A model generated the notes under the pieces. That model ran no database searches and had not been told where the DNA came from. It saw only the letters and a program-made list of their open reading frames with translations. A DNA stretch of 64,000 bases from Hydrogenoanaerobacterium saccharovorans (GTDB lineage: Bacteria > Bacillota > Clostridia > Oscillospirales > Ruminococcaceae). The translations under genes were made by a program, and so were the position numbers. The stretch's first letter is position 1. Each line of letters starts with the position of its first letter. Location: positions 1 through 64,000 of the forward strand of contig NZ_JACSNR010000001.1 of the NCBI RefSeq assembly GCF_016901815.1, given 5' to 3'. Shown here piece after piece: positions 46,230-53,902 of this stretch.

Positions 46230-46284
46230 ATTATATCATAAAATAGCGCAAAAGCCTGTTTCTGAAACCTTGCTTTTTTCTTGC
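46230..46284 (-). promoter_or_regulatory. Activator-type promoter of the intact mgtA-type gene
   Basis: Minus strand: TATAAT (46230-46235), no good -35, and GCAAG-N6-GCAAG at 46269-46273 and 46280-46284 (11-bp period), exactly 33 bp from the -10 box. Both the sequence and the spacing are the same as in front of mgtC. Confidence 0.75.
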
Positions 46285-46452
46285 TTCGCATGGCGCTCAA
46301 AAAGTGCCGGAGGGCTTGTCTGCCCTTTTCTGTATTTCACAGTTTGTATAGCCAATCGCCTTTATATTCTGGAAAATATGCCGAATATATCTGATAAGCG
46401 GCAGAGCGGAATGTTTGCCTGGCTCTGCCGCATCATGGAAGGAGGAATGGCT

Positions 46453-46980
46453 ATGGATATCCGTCTGATCGGTCAGAAAACCGTGCTGTCTGCCTATACC
46501 GCCCGTCCAGCGGACACTGCGGGAAAGGGTTCGCCTGCTCCGGCTGCTTCTGCCCCTTCGCCGGTGGGAGATACCCTGGAACTCTCCCGGTCGGTGCAGG
46601 ATCTGTACCGCCAGACTGAGGAAAATCTGGCAAAGGAACTGCTGAACCCGGAACAGTCCGGCAATGAAGGGGATGCCCTCACAAGCGGCATGGATGTCCA
46701 GCTGCGCTGCTCCAAAATCGCTGCGCGCATCCGTGCCGGGGACAAGGTTCCCCTGAAGGATCAGCAGTACCTGCTCAAGAATAATCCCGACCTCTACAAT
46801 CTGGCGATGATCGCCCGGAGAGCCAAGGAGCATCCGAAAAAATGGGACAGCCTTGTGCCCAAGGAGAATAAAGAGGAACCCTCGGGAGAAAGCACTGCCG
46901 CTGCGGAAGAGATCCCGTCCAGCGGCGGCACCGAAGCGCCCTCTGCTGAAACCGGCGAAGGCACACCGGAATCCAACTGA
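46453..46980 (+). CDS. Hypothetical protein, soluble and charged
   Basis: 175 aa, no family recognised. An N-terminal stretch rich in Ala, Pro and Ser is followed by PVGDTLELSRSVQDLYRQTEENLAKELL, a helical middle (DVQLRCSKIAARIRAGDKVPLKDQQYLL) and an acidic, Glu/Ser/Pro-rich tail. No signal peptide or membrane helix. AAGGAGG lies seven bases before the ATG at 46453; an ATG two codons upstream is too close. It is divergent from the magnesium locus and has its own terminator. Confidence 0.7.
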   Translation: MDIRLIGQKTVLSAYTARPADTAGKGSPAPAASAPSPVGDTLELSRSVQDLYRQTEENLAKELLNPEQSGNEGDALTSGMDVQLRCSKIAARIRAGDKVPLKDQQYLLKNNPDLYNLAMIARRAKEHPKKWDSLVPKENKEEPSGESTAAAEEIPSSGGTEAPSAETGEGTPESN

Positions 46981-46990
46981 CTGTAAAATA

Positions 46991-47030
46991 AAAATCCCCG
47001 GCGTCCATTGGGACAGACGCCGGGGATTTT
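46991..47030 (+). terminator. Terminator of the hypothetical gene
   Basis: 15-bp stem (46991-47005 with 47016-47030) with A and T flanks. The following 175 bases (47031-47205) show no gene. Confidence 0.9.
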
Positions 47031-47205
47031 CTATATTCTGACTGTGATTTCTGACTGTGATTTGATGCGTTTGGGGTACTATATCAGGACAGACAGGCGC
47101 TGCCTTCCACCCGCTGTGTCTGAAACTGATGGGAACTCCGCTCCGGGGCCCTCTGCGTTCAAACCGTGGGCTGAGGCGTTATCAGGCCCCTTCCCCCGCT
47201 ATAAC

Positions 47206-47247
47206 GGAAAACGGCGGTCAGGAGCCAAGACCCTGCCGCCGTTTTCC
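47206..47247 (-). terminator. Hairpin after the MerR-controlled operon
   Basis: 12-bp stem GGAAAACGGCGG / CCGCCGTTTTCC about 15 bases after the lipoprotein stop. It lacks a clean T run, so termination is probable but not certain. Confidence 0.5.
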
Positions 47248-47262
47248 TGCGCTATGATGCTC

Positions 47263-47868
47263 TCAGTTCAGGCTGATCTCCACCTCTGCGGAACTGCCGC
47301 CCAGCAGTCCGGTCAGCTCCTCCGTGGTCAGGCTGTCGATATGCCCGAGCTTGGTATAGCTCCACGAATTGGAGCCGAAGAACAGCACCAGCTGATCCCC
47401 CGAGTACAGGACAATGTCCCCGGGTGCGGTGGTCATCTGCACATCGTTTCTACTGAACTGCCGGGGCAGGCTGCCCACCTGCTCAAATCCGCCGTAGAGG
47501 GAGGTGTTCACTGTGATGCTCTCCTCTGCCGCACAGGCCATCAGCTCCCGGACCGTTTCATTGTCCTCCCAGCTCACTTCCAGTGTGGTGCCGTCCACAG
47601 ACAGGGTCAGCTCCTGTTCAGACGGGCTCGCCGAATCCGGCTCCGCTGCATCCGGGGCCGGTTCGCCCGGCTCGGACTGAACCGGGGAATCGCCCTCCTC
47701 CGGTGCTTCCCGGAGGCTCTCTTCGGCTGTCTCCTCCCGGGCCGGTCCCGGTTCAGCGGCAGAGCTTTCCTCTCCCCTGGCTGAACCTGATTCTGCCGGG
47801 CCGGACGCACAGGCGGTCATTCCAAACAGCAGAAGCAGCGTCATACAAAGCAGTGCTGCCCGTTTCAT
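47263..47868 (-). CDS. Lipoprotein with cyclophilin-like fold domain
   Basis: 201 aa. Lipoprotein signal with lipobox GMTAC (Cys20), an acidic Pro/Ser/Glu-rich linker (about 25-85), then a cyclophilin-like domain recognisable by GDIVLYSGDQLVLFFGSNSWSYTKLGHI and the preceding LYGGFEQVGSLP. Prolyl isomerase activity is not established for this family. Last gene of the MerR-controlled operon; its ATG overlaps the hydrolase stop by four bases. Confidence 0.82.
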   Translation of the reverse strand: MKRAALLCMTLLLLFGMTACASGPAESGSARGEESSAAEPGPAREETAEESLREAPEEGDSPVQSEPGEPAPDAAEPDSASPSEQELTLSVDGTTLEVSWEDNETVRELMACAAEESITVNTSLYGGFEQVGSLPRQFSRNDVQMTTAPGDIVLYSGDQLVLFFGSNSWSYTKLGHIDSLTTEELTGLLGGSSAEVEISLN

Positions 47869-48836
47869 CGCAGGTATTCCTCAAAGAAGCGCTTCAGCTT
47901 TTCAAAGGGGATCACATCCATGCGATCATAGAGATCCACATGGCTGGCTCCCGGGATAATCAGCAGCTCCTTGTTATCCCCGGTGAGCTTCTGGAAGGCA
48001 TCCCGGCTGAAATAGCAGGAATGAGCCTTCTCCCCATGCACCAGCAGCACTGCCGAACGGATCTCCTGGCTGTACTGCAGCAGGGGCATATTCATAAAGG
48101 ACAGCGAAGAGGTGATATTCCAGCCGCCATTGGAATTGAGCGAGCGCGGATGATACCCCCGGGGTGTCTTGTAATAGGCATAGTAGTCCTTTACGAACTG
48201 CGGCGCGTCCTCCGGCAGCGGGTCAACCACACCGCCTGCCAGCGCATAGCTTCCATTCCTATAATCCTCGGTGCGCTGGGCATTCATAGCCTTTTTCTTC
48301 TCATAGCGGGCCTCTGCGGTGTTTTCGCTGTCAAAATAGCCGTTGGCATTCACCCGGGTCATATCATACATGGTGGACGCCACAGTCGCCTTGATGCGGG
48401 TATCCATAGCTGCCGCATTGATCGCCATGCCGCCCCAGCCGCAGATGCCGATGATGCCGATCCGCTCGGGGTCCACATTGTCCTGTACCGACAGGAAATC
48501 CACTGCCGCACAGAAATCCTCCGTATTGATGTCCGGGGAGGCCACATACCGGGGCTGTCCGCTGCTCTCTCCGGTAAAGGAGGGATCAAAGGCCAGGGTC
48601 AGGAAGCCAAACTCCGCCATGGTCTGGGCATACAGACCCGACGACTGCTCCTTGACCGCGCCGAACGGTCCGCATACCGCAATGGCAGGCAGTCTGCCGC
48701 TTGCGCCCTTGGGAATATACAGATCAGCCGCAAGGGTGATGCCATACCGGTTGTGGAAGGTCACCTTGCTGTGATCCACTTTGTCGCTCCTGGGAAATAC
48801 CTTGTCCCAATCGGTTGTCAGATTCAGTTGCTCCAT
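47865..48836 (-). CDS. Alpha/beta hydrolase with cysteine nucleophile motif
   Basis: 323 aa. Alpha/beta hydrolase fold. The nucleophile elbow is GICGWGG (Gly-x-Cys-x-Gly), so Cys replaces the usual Ser, as in dienelactone-hydrolase-like and YcjY-like proteins. An early GFLTLAFDPSFTGESSG segment and a late HVDLYD (catalytic His) agree with that. Substrate unknown. AAGGAG lies nine bases before the ATG at 48836; four-base overlap with the following lipoprotein gene. Third gene of the MerR-controlled operon. Confidence 0.85.
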   Translation of the reverse strand: MEQLNLTTDWDKVFPRSDKVDHSKVTFHNRYGITLAADLYIPKGASGRLPAIAVCGPFGAVKEQSSGLYAQTMAEFGFLTLAFDPSFTGESSGQPRYVASPDINTEDFCAAVDFLSVQDNVDPERIGIIGICGWGGMAINAAAMDTRIKATVASTMYDMTRVNANGYFDSENTAEARYEKKKAMNAQRTEDYRNGSYALAGGVVDPLPEDAPQFVKDYYAYYKTPRGYHPRSLNSNGGWNITSSLSFMNMPLLQYSQEIRSAVLLVHGEKAHSCYFSRDAFQKLTGDNKELLIIPGASHVDLYDRMDVIPFEKLKRFFEEYLR

Positions 48837-48857
48837 TGAATTTTCTCCTTGTATCAT

Positions 48858-49382
48858 TCAGTCTTTCAGGTTTCTTCCGGCAGCGCGCAGCCGTTCCAGC
48901 AGCTCCGGTGACTGGTTCTCCTCACCATGGGCCGCAAACATTCCGCAGTCCTCCAGATGCAGGTACTGCAGGAAGGAATTCTGGTACTCAAAGATCGCGC
49001 CGCTGTACACCAGGTCACTGCCCGAGGACAGAATCAGTGCTGCCTTGCGCAGTTTCTTCGGCTTATCCAGCGCATAGATCCGGTTGATGGCACACTGCAG
49101 CTGTCCGGAAAAGCTGTGATAATAGATGGGAGAGGCCAGGACAATCATCTCGGCTTCCTCCAGCAGCGGATATACCTCCTGCATATCGTCCTGCTGGATG
49201 CACTTGCCGCCGCCCTTGGTATGGCAGTATTCACAGGCCAGGCAGCCTGCTATCTTCTTCTGGCACACATTCACGATATGAACCGTATGCCCGGCTTCGG
49301 AAGCACCCTCTGCATACGTCCGGACCATCGCCGCTGTATTCCCGTTGGGACGGGGGCTGCCGTTGAGGATCAGGATCTTCAT
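48858..49382 (-). CDS. NADPH-dependent FMN reductase / flavodoxin family
   Basis: 174 aa. Flavodoxin-like fold with LNGSPRPNGNT (FMN phosphate loop), CLACEYCHTKGGGKC cysteine cluster and SPIYYHSFSGQ. Similar to iron-sulfur flavoproteins of anaerobes that reduce quinones, nitro compounds or oxygen species. I set the start at the second ATG, seven bases after GGAGG, since the first is one base from it. Second gene of the MerR-controlled operon, four bp overlap with the first. Confidence 0.87.
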   Translation of the reverse strand: MKILILNGSPRPNGNTAAMVRTYAEGASEAGHTVHIVNVCQKKIAGCLACEYCHTKGGGKCIQQDDMQEVYPLLEEAEMIVLASPIYYHSFSGQLQCAINRIYALDKPKKLRKAALILSSGSDLVYSGAIFEYQNSFLQYLHLEDCGMFAAHGEENQSPELLERLRAAGRNLKD

Positions 49383-49384
49383 GC

Positions 49385-49924
49385 TCATGCCTCCCTGCCG
49401 GCCCGGTATGCCTGCTCCAATGCGGGATGGCCCTGGATCTCGCCCACCGCATTCACGCCGCCGGCAAAGATGGTCTGTACCAGCTCACACCGTCCGAAGC
49501 AGTCCACCCAGCCCTGCACCGCCTTGACCGAGCCCTCCACCGCACTGGGCGAGGACTCTGCCGCAGCAGCCAGCAGATACGCCTTGGTAAACGCATAATC
49601 AGTGCCATAGAGCGGATTGGCCCGGTCCAGCATGGTCTTGAGCTGTCCGCTGATGCTGTAATAGTAAACCGGGGTCGCGAACACCAGGACATCCGCGTCA
49701 TGCATCTTGGCAGCGATCTCCACGGCATCGTCCTGGATCACACAGTGCCCGAGTTTCAGGCAGGCCACACAGCCGCGGCAGAATCCGATCTCCTTATCCC
49801 GGAGATAGATCGTCTCCACCTCATGTCCCGCTTCCTCTGCGCCTCTGGCAAAAGCTGCGGCAAGCTGTTCGGAATTGCCGCCCTTCCGGTAGCTGGACGA
49901 AAGAATCAGTATTTTCTTGCTCAT
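49385..49924 (-). CDS. Flavodoxin family protein (NADPH-dependent FMN reductase)
   Basis: 179 aa. Same fold as the next gene but a diverged paralogue: LSSSYRKGGNSEQL loop, CRGCVACLKLGHC cluster and TPVYYYSISGQ. AGGAGG before the ATG. First gene of the operon, directly behind the MerR-type promoter at 49976-50006. The set of two flavodoxin-like proteins, a hydrolase and a lipoprotein is suited to detoxification of electrophiles or redox stress; that is inference. Confidence 0.87.
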   Translation of the reverse strand: MSKKILILSSSYRKGGNSEQLAAAFARGAEEAGHEVETIYLRDKEIGFCRGCVACLKLGHCVIQDDAVEIAAKMHDADVLVFATPVYYYSISGQLKTMLDRANPLYGTDYAFTKAYLLAAAAESSPSAVEGSVKAVQGWVDCFGRCELVQTIFAGGVNAVGEIQGHPALEQAYRAGREA

Positions 49925-49945
49925 GGGAATCCTCCTTCTGGCATC

Positions 49946-49974
49946 TTGCGTGGTGGTTTCTTTTCTGCTATAAT
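49946..49974 (+). promoter_or_regulatory. Promoter of the merR gene
   Basis: TTGCGT, 17 bp, TATAAT on the plus strand. Its transcription start falls at the palindrome that controls the opposite operon, so autorepression is likely. Confidence 0.65.
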
Positions 49975-49975
49975 C

Positions 49976-50006
49976 ATGGTAATACCTAAACCTGACTTTA
50001 GGTCAA
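49976..50006 (-). promoter_or_regulatory. MerR-type promoter/operator of the flavodoxin-hydrolase operon
   Basis: Minus strand: TTGACC and TACCAT are separated by 19 bp, two more than normal, and the palindrome ACCTAAA-N6-TTTAGGT (49984-50003) fills that spacer. A 19-bp spacer with an embedded operator is the hallmark of MerR-activated promoters. Confidence 0.88.
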
Positions 50007-50040
50007 GAGTTTTTTCAGAAAAATTTTTTGGAGGCTGCCT

Positions 50041-50493
50041 ATGTATACAATCGGTCAAGTATCCGAAATGTTCGACCTGCCCATCTCCACCCTGCGCTAC
50101 TATGACAAGCAGGGGCTGTTCCCGGAGATGACCCGGGTATCCGGCATCCGCAAATTCGATGATACCGAAATTGACGCGCTCAGTGTGATCGAGTGCCTCA
50201 AACGCTCCGGGCTGGAGATCAAGGACATCAAGCAGTTCATGGACTGGTGCATGGAAGGAGCTTCCACCTATCCCCAGCGCAAGGAGCTGTTTGAACGGCA
50301 GCGCCGGCAGGTGGAGGCGGAAATGGAGCGCATGAACCAGGTGCTGGACATGCTGAAATTCAAGTGCTGGTACTATGAGCAGGCCATCCAGGACGGCAAT
50401 GAGAACCGGATCAAGGCCATGATTCCGGACAACCTGCCGGATGGCATCCGGGAAGCCTACCAGAACGCCCATAAGAATGACCGTCCCCGCTGA
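50041..50493 (+). CDS. MerR family transcriptional regulator
   Basis: 150 aa. N-terminal winged helix MYTIGQVSEMFDLPISTLRYYDKQGLFPEMTRVSGIRKF (about 1-40) and a long dimerisation coiled coil (about 75-120). The C-terminus has one Cys only (in FKCWYYEQAI), so it is not a classic metal sensor; it resembles AdhR/YfmP types that sense aldehydes or electrophiles. It is divergent from the operon at 47263-49924 and the operator between them should be its target. GGAGG precedes the ATG. Confidence 0.92.
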   Translation: MYTIGQVSEMFDLPISTLRYYDKQGLFPEMTRVSGIRKFDDTEIDALSVIECLKRSGLEIKDIKQFMDWCMEGASTYPQRKELFERQRRQVEAEMERMNQVLDMLKFKCWYYEQAIQDGNENRIKAMIPDNLPDGIREAYQNAHKNDRPR

Positions 50494-50545
50494 CTTCCCC
50501 CAGGAACTTCCAGCAGAATGAGAGGGCTTGATTTGCAATTTCCCC

Positions 50546-50574
50546 TTGACAGACAAGGGGTCTGTACGTATAAT
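50546..50574 (+). promoter_or_regulatory. Consensus promoter of the tetR gene
   Basis: Perfect TTGACA, 17 bp, TATAAT. Its last base begins the TetR palindrome. Confidence 0.9.
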
Positions 50575-50586
50575 GAACATTGTTCA
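50574..50586 (+). promoter_or_regulatory. TetR operator 1 (TGAACA-T-TGTTCA)
   Basis: A 13-bp perfect palindrome immediately after the -10 box, where bound repressor would block transcription. The same palindrome is at 51207-51219. Confidence 0.8.
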
Positions 50587-50609
50587 GATTGAAGAAAGGA
50601 GCGGACCGC

Positions 50610-51167
50610 GTGAATACAGTCGTGACATCCAAGGAGCAGATCCTCCAGACCAGCCGGGAACTGATCCGGCAGCAGGGCTGGTCCACTGTGAGCATCCGCT
50701 CGGTGGCAGCGGCCTGCGGTATATCGGTGGGCTCCATCTACAACTACTTCGACTCCAAGGCGGAGCTGGTGGGCGCCATAGTGGAAAGCGTCTGGTGTGA
50801 GATCTTCCATCTCCCTGATAACGAAGCTGTGTTCCGGGATACCGAAGCCTGTGTCACCTGGATGTATGAGCGCATGGAGTACGGCTGCCGGCAGTATCCG
50901 GGATTTTTCACCCTGCATTCCCTGGGATTCATGCGGGAGGAAAAATCCGATGGAAAACGCCGGATGCAGCAGACCTGGCAGCATATCCTGGACGGACTGT
51001 GTCTGGTCCTGAAACGGGATGCCCGGGTCCGGCCCGATGCCTTCACCGACCAGTTCACAGCGGAGAAGTTTGCGGATGTGCTGTTTTCCCTGATGCTGTC
51101 CGCTCTGCTGCGGCAGGACTACGATCCCACCGCTGTTCTGGAAATTGTCCGCAGAACCCTCTATTGA
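50610..51167 (+). CDS. TetR/AcrR family transcriptional regulator
   Basis: 185 aa. N-terminal helix-turn-helix: SKEQILQTSRELIRQQGWSTVSIRSVAAACGISVGSIYNYFDSKAELVGAIV (about 6-57). The remaining 130 residues are a helical ligand-binding and dimer domain with no family name that I can give. Start is GTG at 50610 after AAGGAG. The palindrome TGAACAWTGTTCA occurs in front of this gene and in front of the following membrane-protein genes, so it should repress both itself and them. The ligand is unknown. Confidence 0.92.
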   Translation: MNTVVTSKEQILQTSRELIRQQGWSTVSIRSVAAACGISVGSIYNYFDSKAELVGAIVESVWCEIFHLPDNEAVFRDTEACVTWMYERMEYGCRQYPGFFTLHSLGFMREEKSDGKRRMQQTWQHILDGLCLVLKRDARVRPDAFTDQFTAEKFADVLFSLMLSALLRQDYDPTAVLEIVRRTLY

Positions 51168-51168
51168 C

Positions 51169-51196
51169 ATTCCCACCCCGGTGTGGGAATTTTTTA
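51169..51196 (+). terminator. Terminator of tetR
   Basis: Stem ATTCCCAC / GTGGGAAT with a 6-nt loop and TTTTTT. Confidence 0.8.
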
Positions 51197-51206
51197 TCCG
51201 GGAAAA

Positions 51207-51219
51207 TGAACAATGTTCA
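51207..51219 (+). promoter_or_regulatory. TetR operator 2 (TGAACA-A-TGTTCA)
   Basis: Second copy of the 13-bp palindrome, 16 bases before the start of the next gene. The promoter itself is not clear: a TTGACA at 51164-51169 lies inside the terminator and lacks a good -10. Confidence 0.8.
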
Positions 51220-51235
51220 CATAAGGAGGCAGAGC

Positions 51236-51655
51236 ATGAAAGTAAAACGAAACACCCTGCTGCTCCTCGCCGCGCTGGTATGGGGTATAGCGGGAGCCAA
51301 TATCCTCCGGATCGGTCTGGCGGCCTATCCCGCCTATCTCACCCTGTGGAATACCCTGCTTTCGGTACTGGTGTTTGCGGTATTCCAACAGGTGGTCTTT
51401 GGAAAGCTGGTGAAAAAACATACCGCCAGAATCGGCGCTTATCCCGATGAACGGCTCTTTTTCCTCCGGTTCTTCGACCGGAAGTCCTTCGTGATAATGG
51501 CTGTGATGATGACCGGCGGAATCGGTCTGCGGGCCAGCGGTCTGGCGCCGGAAGCATTCATCGCCGTTTTCTATACCGGTCTGGGCGCTTCCCTGCTGCT
51601 GGCTGGACTGCGGTTCGGTCAAAATTACGGCAGAGCTGTTTCAGCGGCTGTCTGA
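51236..51655 (+). CDS. Small membrane protein, TetR-controlled
   Basis: 139 aa, no family recognised. About four hydrophobic segments: 7-25, 34-56, 86-104 and 110-128; a basic loop follows the second. AAGGAGG precedes the ATG, and the TetR operator precedes that. First gene of a three-gene set of membrane proteins (51236-52783) with 15-35 bp gaps. Transport or sensing functions are possible but nothing in the sequence decides. Confidence 0.75.
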   Translation: MKVKRNTLLLLAALVWGIAGANILRIGLAAYPAYLTLWNTLLSVLVFAVFQQVVFGKLVKKHTARIGAYPDERLFFLRFFDRKSFVIMAVMMTGGIGLRASGLAPEAFIAVFYTGLGASLLLAGLRFGQNYGRAVSAAV

Positions 51656-51688
51656 AACCCTATCTTACAATAAAAAGGAGAATCCATT

Positions 51689-52354
51689 ATGCAGGCTATT
51701 GCAGAAACTCTGTTTGACATTGTCTATCTCACCACCGTCATCACCCTCGGTGTCCGCATGATCCGTGGATGCAAGGGCAATCCTCAGTTCCGGCTGTTCG
51801 GCATCATGGCAGTCGTGCTGGGTTCCGGCGACTCGTTCCATCTGGTTCCCCGTGCCGTGGCCCTCTGCACCACCGGCCTGGAAAACTACACCGCTGCCCT
51901 GGGCATCGGCAAGCTGGTTACCTCAGTGACCATGACCATCTTCTATGTGCTGCTCTACTATGTCTGGCGGCAGCGCTACCATATCCAGGGGAAGAACCTT
52001 CTCACCGCTTCGGTCTATGGGCTTGCGGCTCTGCGCGTTATCCTGTGCCTGATGCCCCAGAACCAGTGGCTCAGCGCGAATCCTCCCCTCTCCTGGGGCA
52101 TCTACCGCAATATCCCCTTTGCCCTGCTGGGACTGGTGATCATCGTCCTGTTCTACCGCAGCGCCAGAGAACACCAGGACGCCGCCTTCCGCTGGATGTG
52201 GCTCACCATTACACTGAGCTTCGGCTTCTATATCCCGGTGGTGCTGTGGGCTGATACCATTCCCCTGATGGGCATGCTGATGATCCCCAAGACCTGTGCC
52301 TATGTATGGACTGTATCCATCGGCTATCGTGCCATGAAGAAAGAGTGCCGGTAA
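51689..52354 (+). CDS. Seven-helix membrane protein, unknown function
   Basis: 221 aa. About six or seven hydrophobic segments. It contains conserved-looking polar residues inside helices: GSGDSFHLVPR near residue 45 and an HQDAAFRWMW loop. I do not recognise the family; it could be a conserved hypothetical membrane protein of Firmicutes. AAAAGGAG precedes the ATG. Second gene of the TetR-controlled unit. Confidence 0.72.
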   Translation: MQAIAETLFDIVYLTTVITLGVRMIRGCKGNPQFRLFGIMAVVLGSGDSFHLVPRAVALCTTGLENYTAALGIGKLVTSVTMTIFYVLLYYVWRQRYHIQGKNLLTASVYGLAALRVILCLMPQNQWLSANPPLSWGIYRNIPFALLGLVIIVLFYRSAREHQDAAFRWMWLTITLSFGFYIPVVLWADTIPLMGMLMIPKTCAYVWTVSIGYRAMKKECR

Positions 52355-52369
52355 AGGAGGTCCCAATCA

Positions 52370-52783
52370 ATGAAACGCTATATGAACTGTGCCCTGCTCT
52401 ATTCGGTTCTCGCCATGGCGGGCGGGGTATTCTACCGGGAGTTCACCAAGCTGAACGCCTTCACCGGCAAAACCACCCTTTCGGTGGTACATACCCACTA
52501 TTTTCTGCTGGGTATGGTGGTCTTTCTGCTGCTGCTCCTGCTGGAGAAGAACTTCTCCTTCACCGGCTCCGGCACCGGAAAGGTACTGGCAGTGTACCAC
52601 ACCGGCCTCAATCTCACCGCTCTGATGTTTGTGGTGCGGGGCGTCACCCAGGTGCTGGGCTCTCCCCTCACCTCCGGCATGGACGCTGCCATCTCGGGCA
52701 TGGCAGGCATCGGACATATCCTGCTGGGCATCAGCCTGGTACTGCTGCTCCTGCAGATCCGCCGGAGCCTTCCCGTGCGCTGA
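52370..52783 (+). CDS. DUF2871 family membrane protein
   Basis: 137 aa, four membrane helices. The pattern FYREFTKLNAFTGKTTLSVVHTHYFLLGMVVFLLLLLLEKNF with the VHTH motif near residue 40, and GIGHILLGIS near the end, matches DUF2871; histidines in the helices may bind a cofactor or metal. No established role. AAAGGAGG precedes the ATG. Third gene of the TetR-controlled set; terminator follows. Confidence 0.82.
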   Translation: MKRYMNCALLYSVLAMAGGVFYREFTKLNAFTGKTTLSVVHTHYFLLGMVVFLLLLLLEKNFSFTGSGTGKVLAVYHTGLNLTALMFVVRGVTQVLGSPLTSGMDAAISGMAGIGHILLGISLVLLLLQIRRSLPVR

Positions 52784-52817
52784 ATCCCCGAACCGGGAAA
52801 CATTCCCCGGCAAACAG

Positions 52818-52854
52818 AAAATCCCTCCGGCTCGCAGTGGGCCGGAGGGATTTT
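52818..52854. terminator. Bidirectional terminator
   Basis: 14-bp stem AAAATCCCTCCGGC / GCCGGAGGGATTTT between the convergent TetR-controlled genes and azlD. Confidence 0.9.
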
Positions 52855-52858
52855 TTCT

Positions 52859-53191
52859 TTAGAATACAGTCTGTACCAGCAGCATATAGACCGCTGTGCC
52901 GGCGGCAATGCTCAGCAGGGTGTTGTGCTTCCACCGGTGGAGCAGGACGATCACCAGGATCGCCAGGAATTCCGGGATGCCATGGGGCGGGCTGACCAGA
53001 GAAACCCCCTTGAGGGAGTAGACTACCAGCAGTCCCATCATGGCGGCAGGCAGCACCTTTCCCAGCCAGGTGACCACCTCGGGCGGCTCCTTGCTGTCCG
53101 GGAAGATCACAAAGGGGGCAAACCGGGTGATCATACAGCCCAGTGCCACTGCCAGTACGGTAATCAATGTCTGTGAAGCAGTCAGTGTCAT
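52859..53191 (-). CDS. azlD: AzlD family branched-chain amino acid export protein
   Basis: 110 aa, four hydrophobic segments; the family pattern [11 protein letters not shown]...[20 protein letters not shown] is present. AzlD works with AzlC as a branched-chain amino acid (and azaleucine) exporter. Its start overlaps the azlC stop by four bases. Last gene of the operon. Confidence 0.9.
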   Translation of the reverse strand: MTLTASQTLITVLAVALGCMITRFAPFVIFPDSKEPPEVVTWLGKVLPAAMMGLLVVYSLKGVSLVSPPHGIPEFLAILVIVLLHRWKHNTLLSIAAGTAVYMLLVQTVF

Positions 53192-53883
53192 ATCCGTTTC
53201 CTCCCGATCAGCAGTACGATGAGAATTACAATCATCGAAGGGATCACCATATTATCCGCCCCCACCAGGAGCAGCACCGCCAGCGAGCAGACCGTGCCGA
53301 TCAGGCCGTAGATCCGGCTGCCGGCGTTCTCCAGCTGGCCCAGGAACAGCACTACAAACAGCGCTGTGAGCGCAAAGTCCAGTCCTTCAGTGCTGAAGGG
53401 GATCACACTGCCCAGCAGACCGCCGAGCAGGGTGCCGCCCACCCAATAGAGGTAGTCGAACAGGGTCACAAAGAAATAGAAACTGCCCCGGTCCACTCCC
53501 TCCGGCGGCTGGGCTGTGGAGGCGATGGAGAAGGTCTCATCGCAGAGGCCGAAGATCAGGAAAAAGCGCTTTCTGCCCAGGCCCTTGTACTTGCCCAGCA
53601 TGGAGATGCCATAGAACAGATGCCGGGCATTGACCATGATGCTCAGCAGCAGGGCCGCGACTGGGTCAAAAGCGCTGGTGAGCAGGGTGATCGCCGCAAA
53701 CTGCATACTGCCGCAGAAGGCAACAGCGCTCATCAGGGTGGACCAGAATGCACCATATCCATTGGTCTGCATCAGCACACCGTACGCCATACCCAGCACC
53801 AGGAAGCCGGTGAATACCGGGATGGTCAGCGGAAAGGCCGCCGCAGCTGCCTGCCGCAGCGAGCCGGATCGTGATTCTTCCAT
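53188..53883 (-). CDS. azlC: AzlC family branched-chain amino acid exporter subunit
   Basis: 231 aa. Family features: [36 protein letters not shown] and [11 protein letters not shown] (the AzlC signature near residues 85-96). Large subunit of the AzlCD exporter. The ATG at 53883 has GAGGGGA nine bases upstream; a longer start covers the preceding gene end. Nineteen bp after the glycosylase gene, so one operon is likely. Confidence 0.92.
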   Translation of the reverse strand: MEESRSGSLRQAAAAAFPLTIPVFTGFLVLGMAYGVLMQTNGYGAFWSTLMSAVAFCGSMQFAAITLLTSAFDPVAALLLSIMVNARHLFYGISMLGKYKGLGRKRFFLIFGLCDETFSIASTAQPPEGVDRGSFYFFVTLFDYLYWVGGTLLGGLLGSVIPFSTEGLDFALTALFVVLFLGQLENAGSRIYGLIGTVCSLAVLLLVGADNMVIPSMIVILIVLLIGRKRI

Positions 53884-53902
53884 TGCTGTATCCCCTCTTT
53901 TC

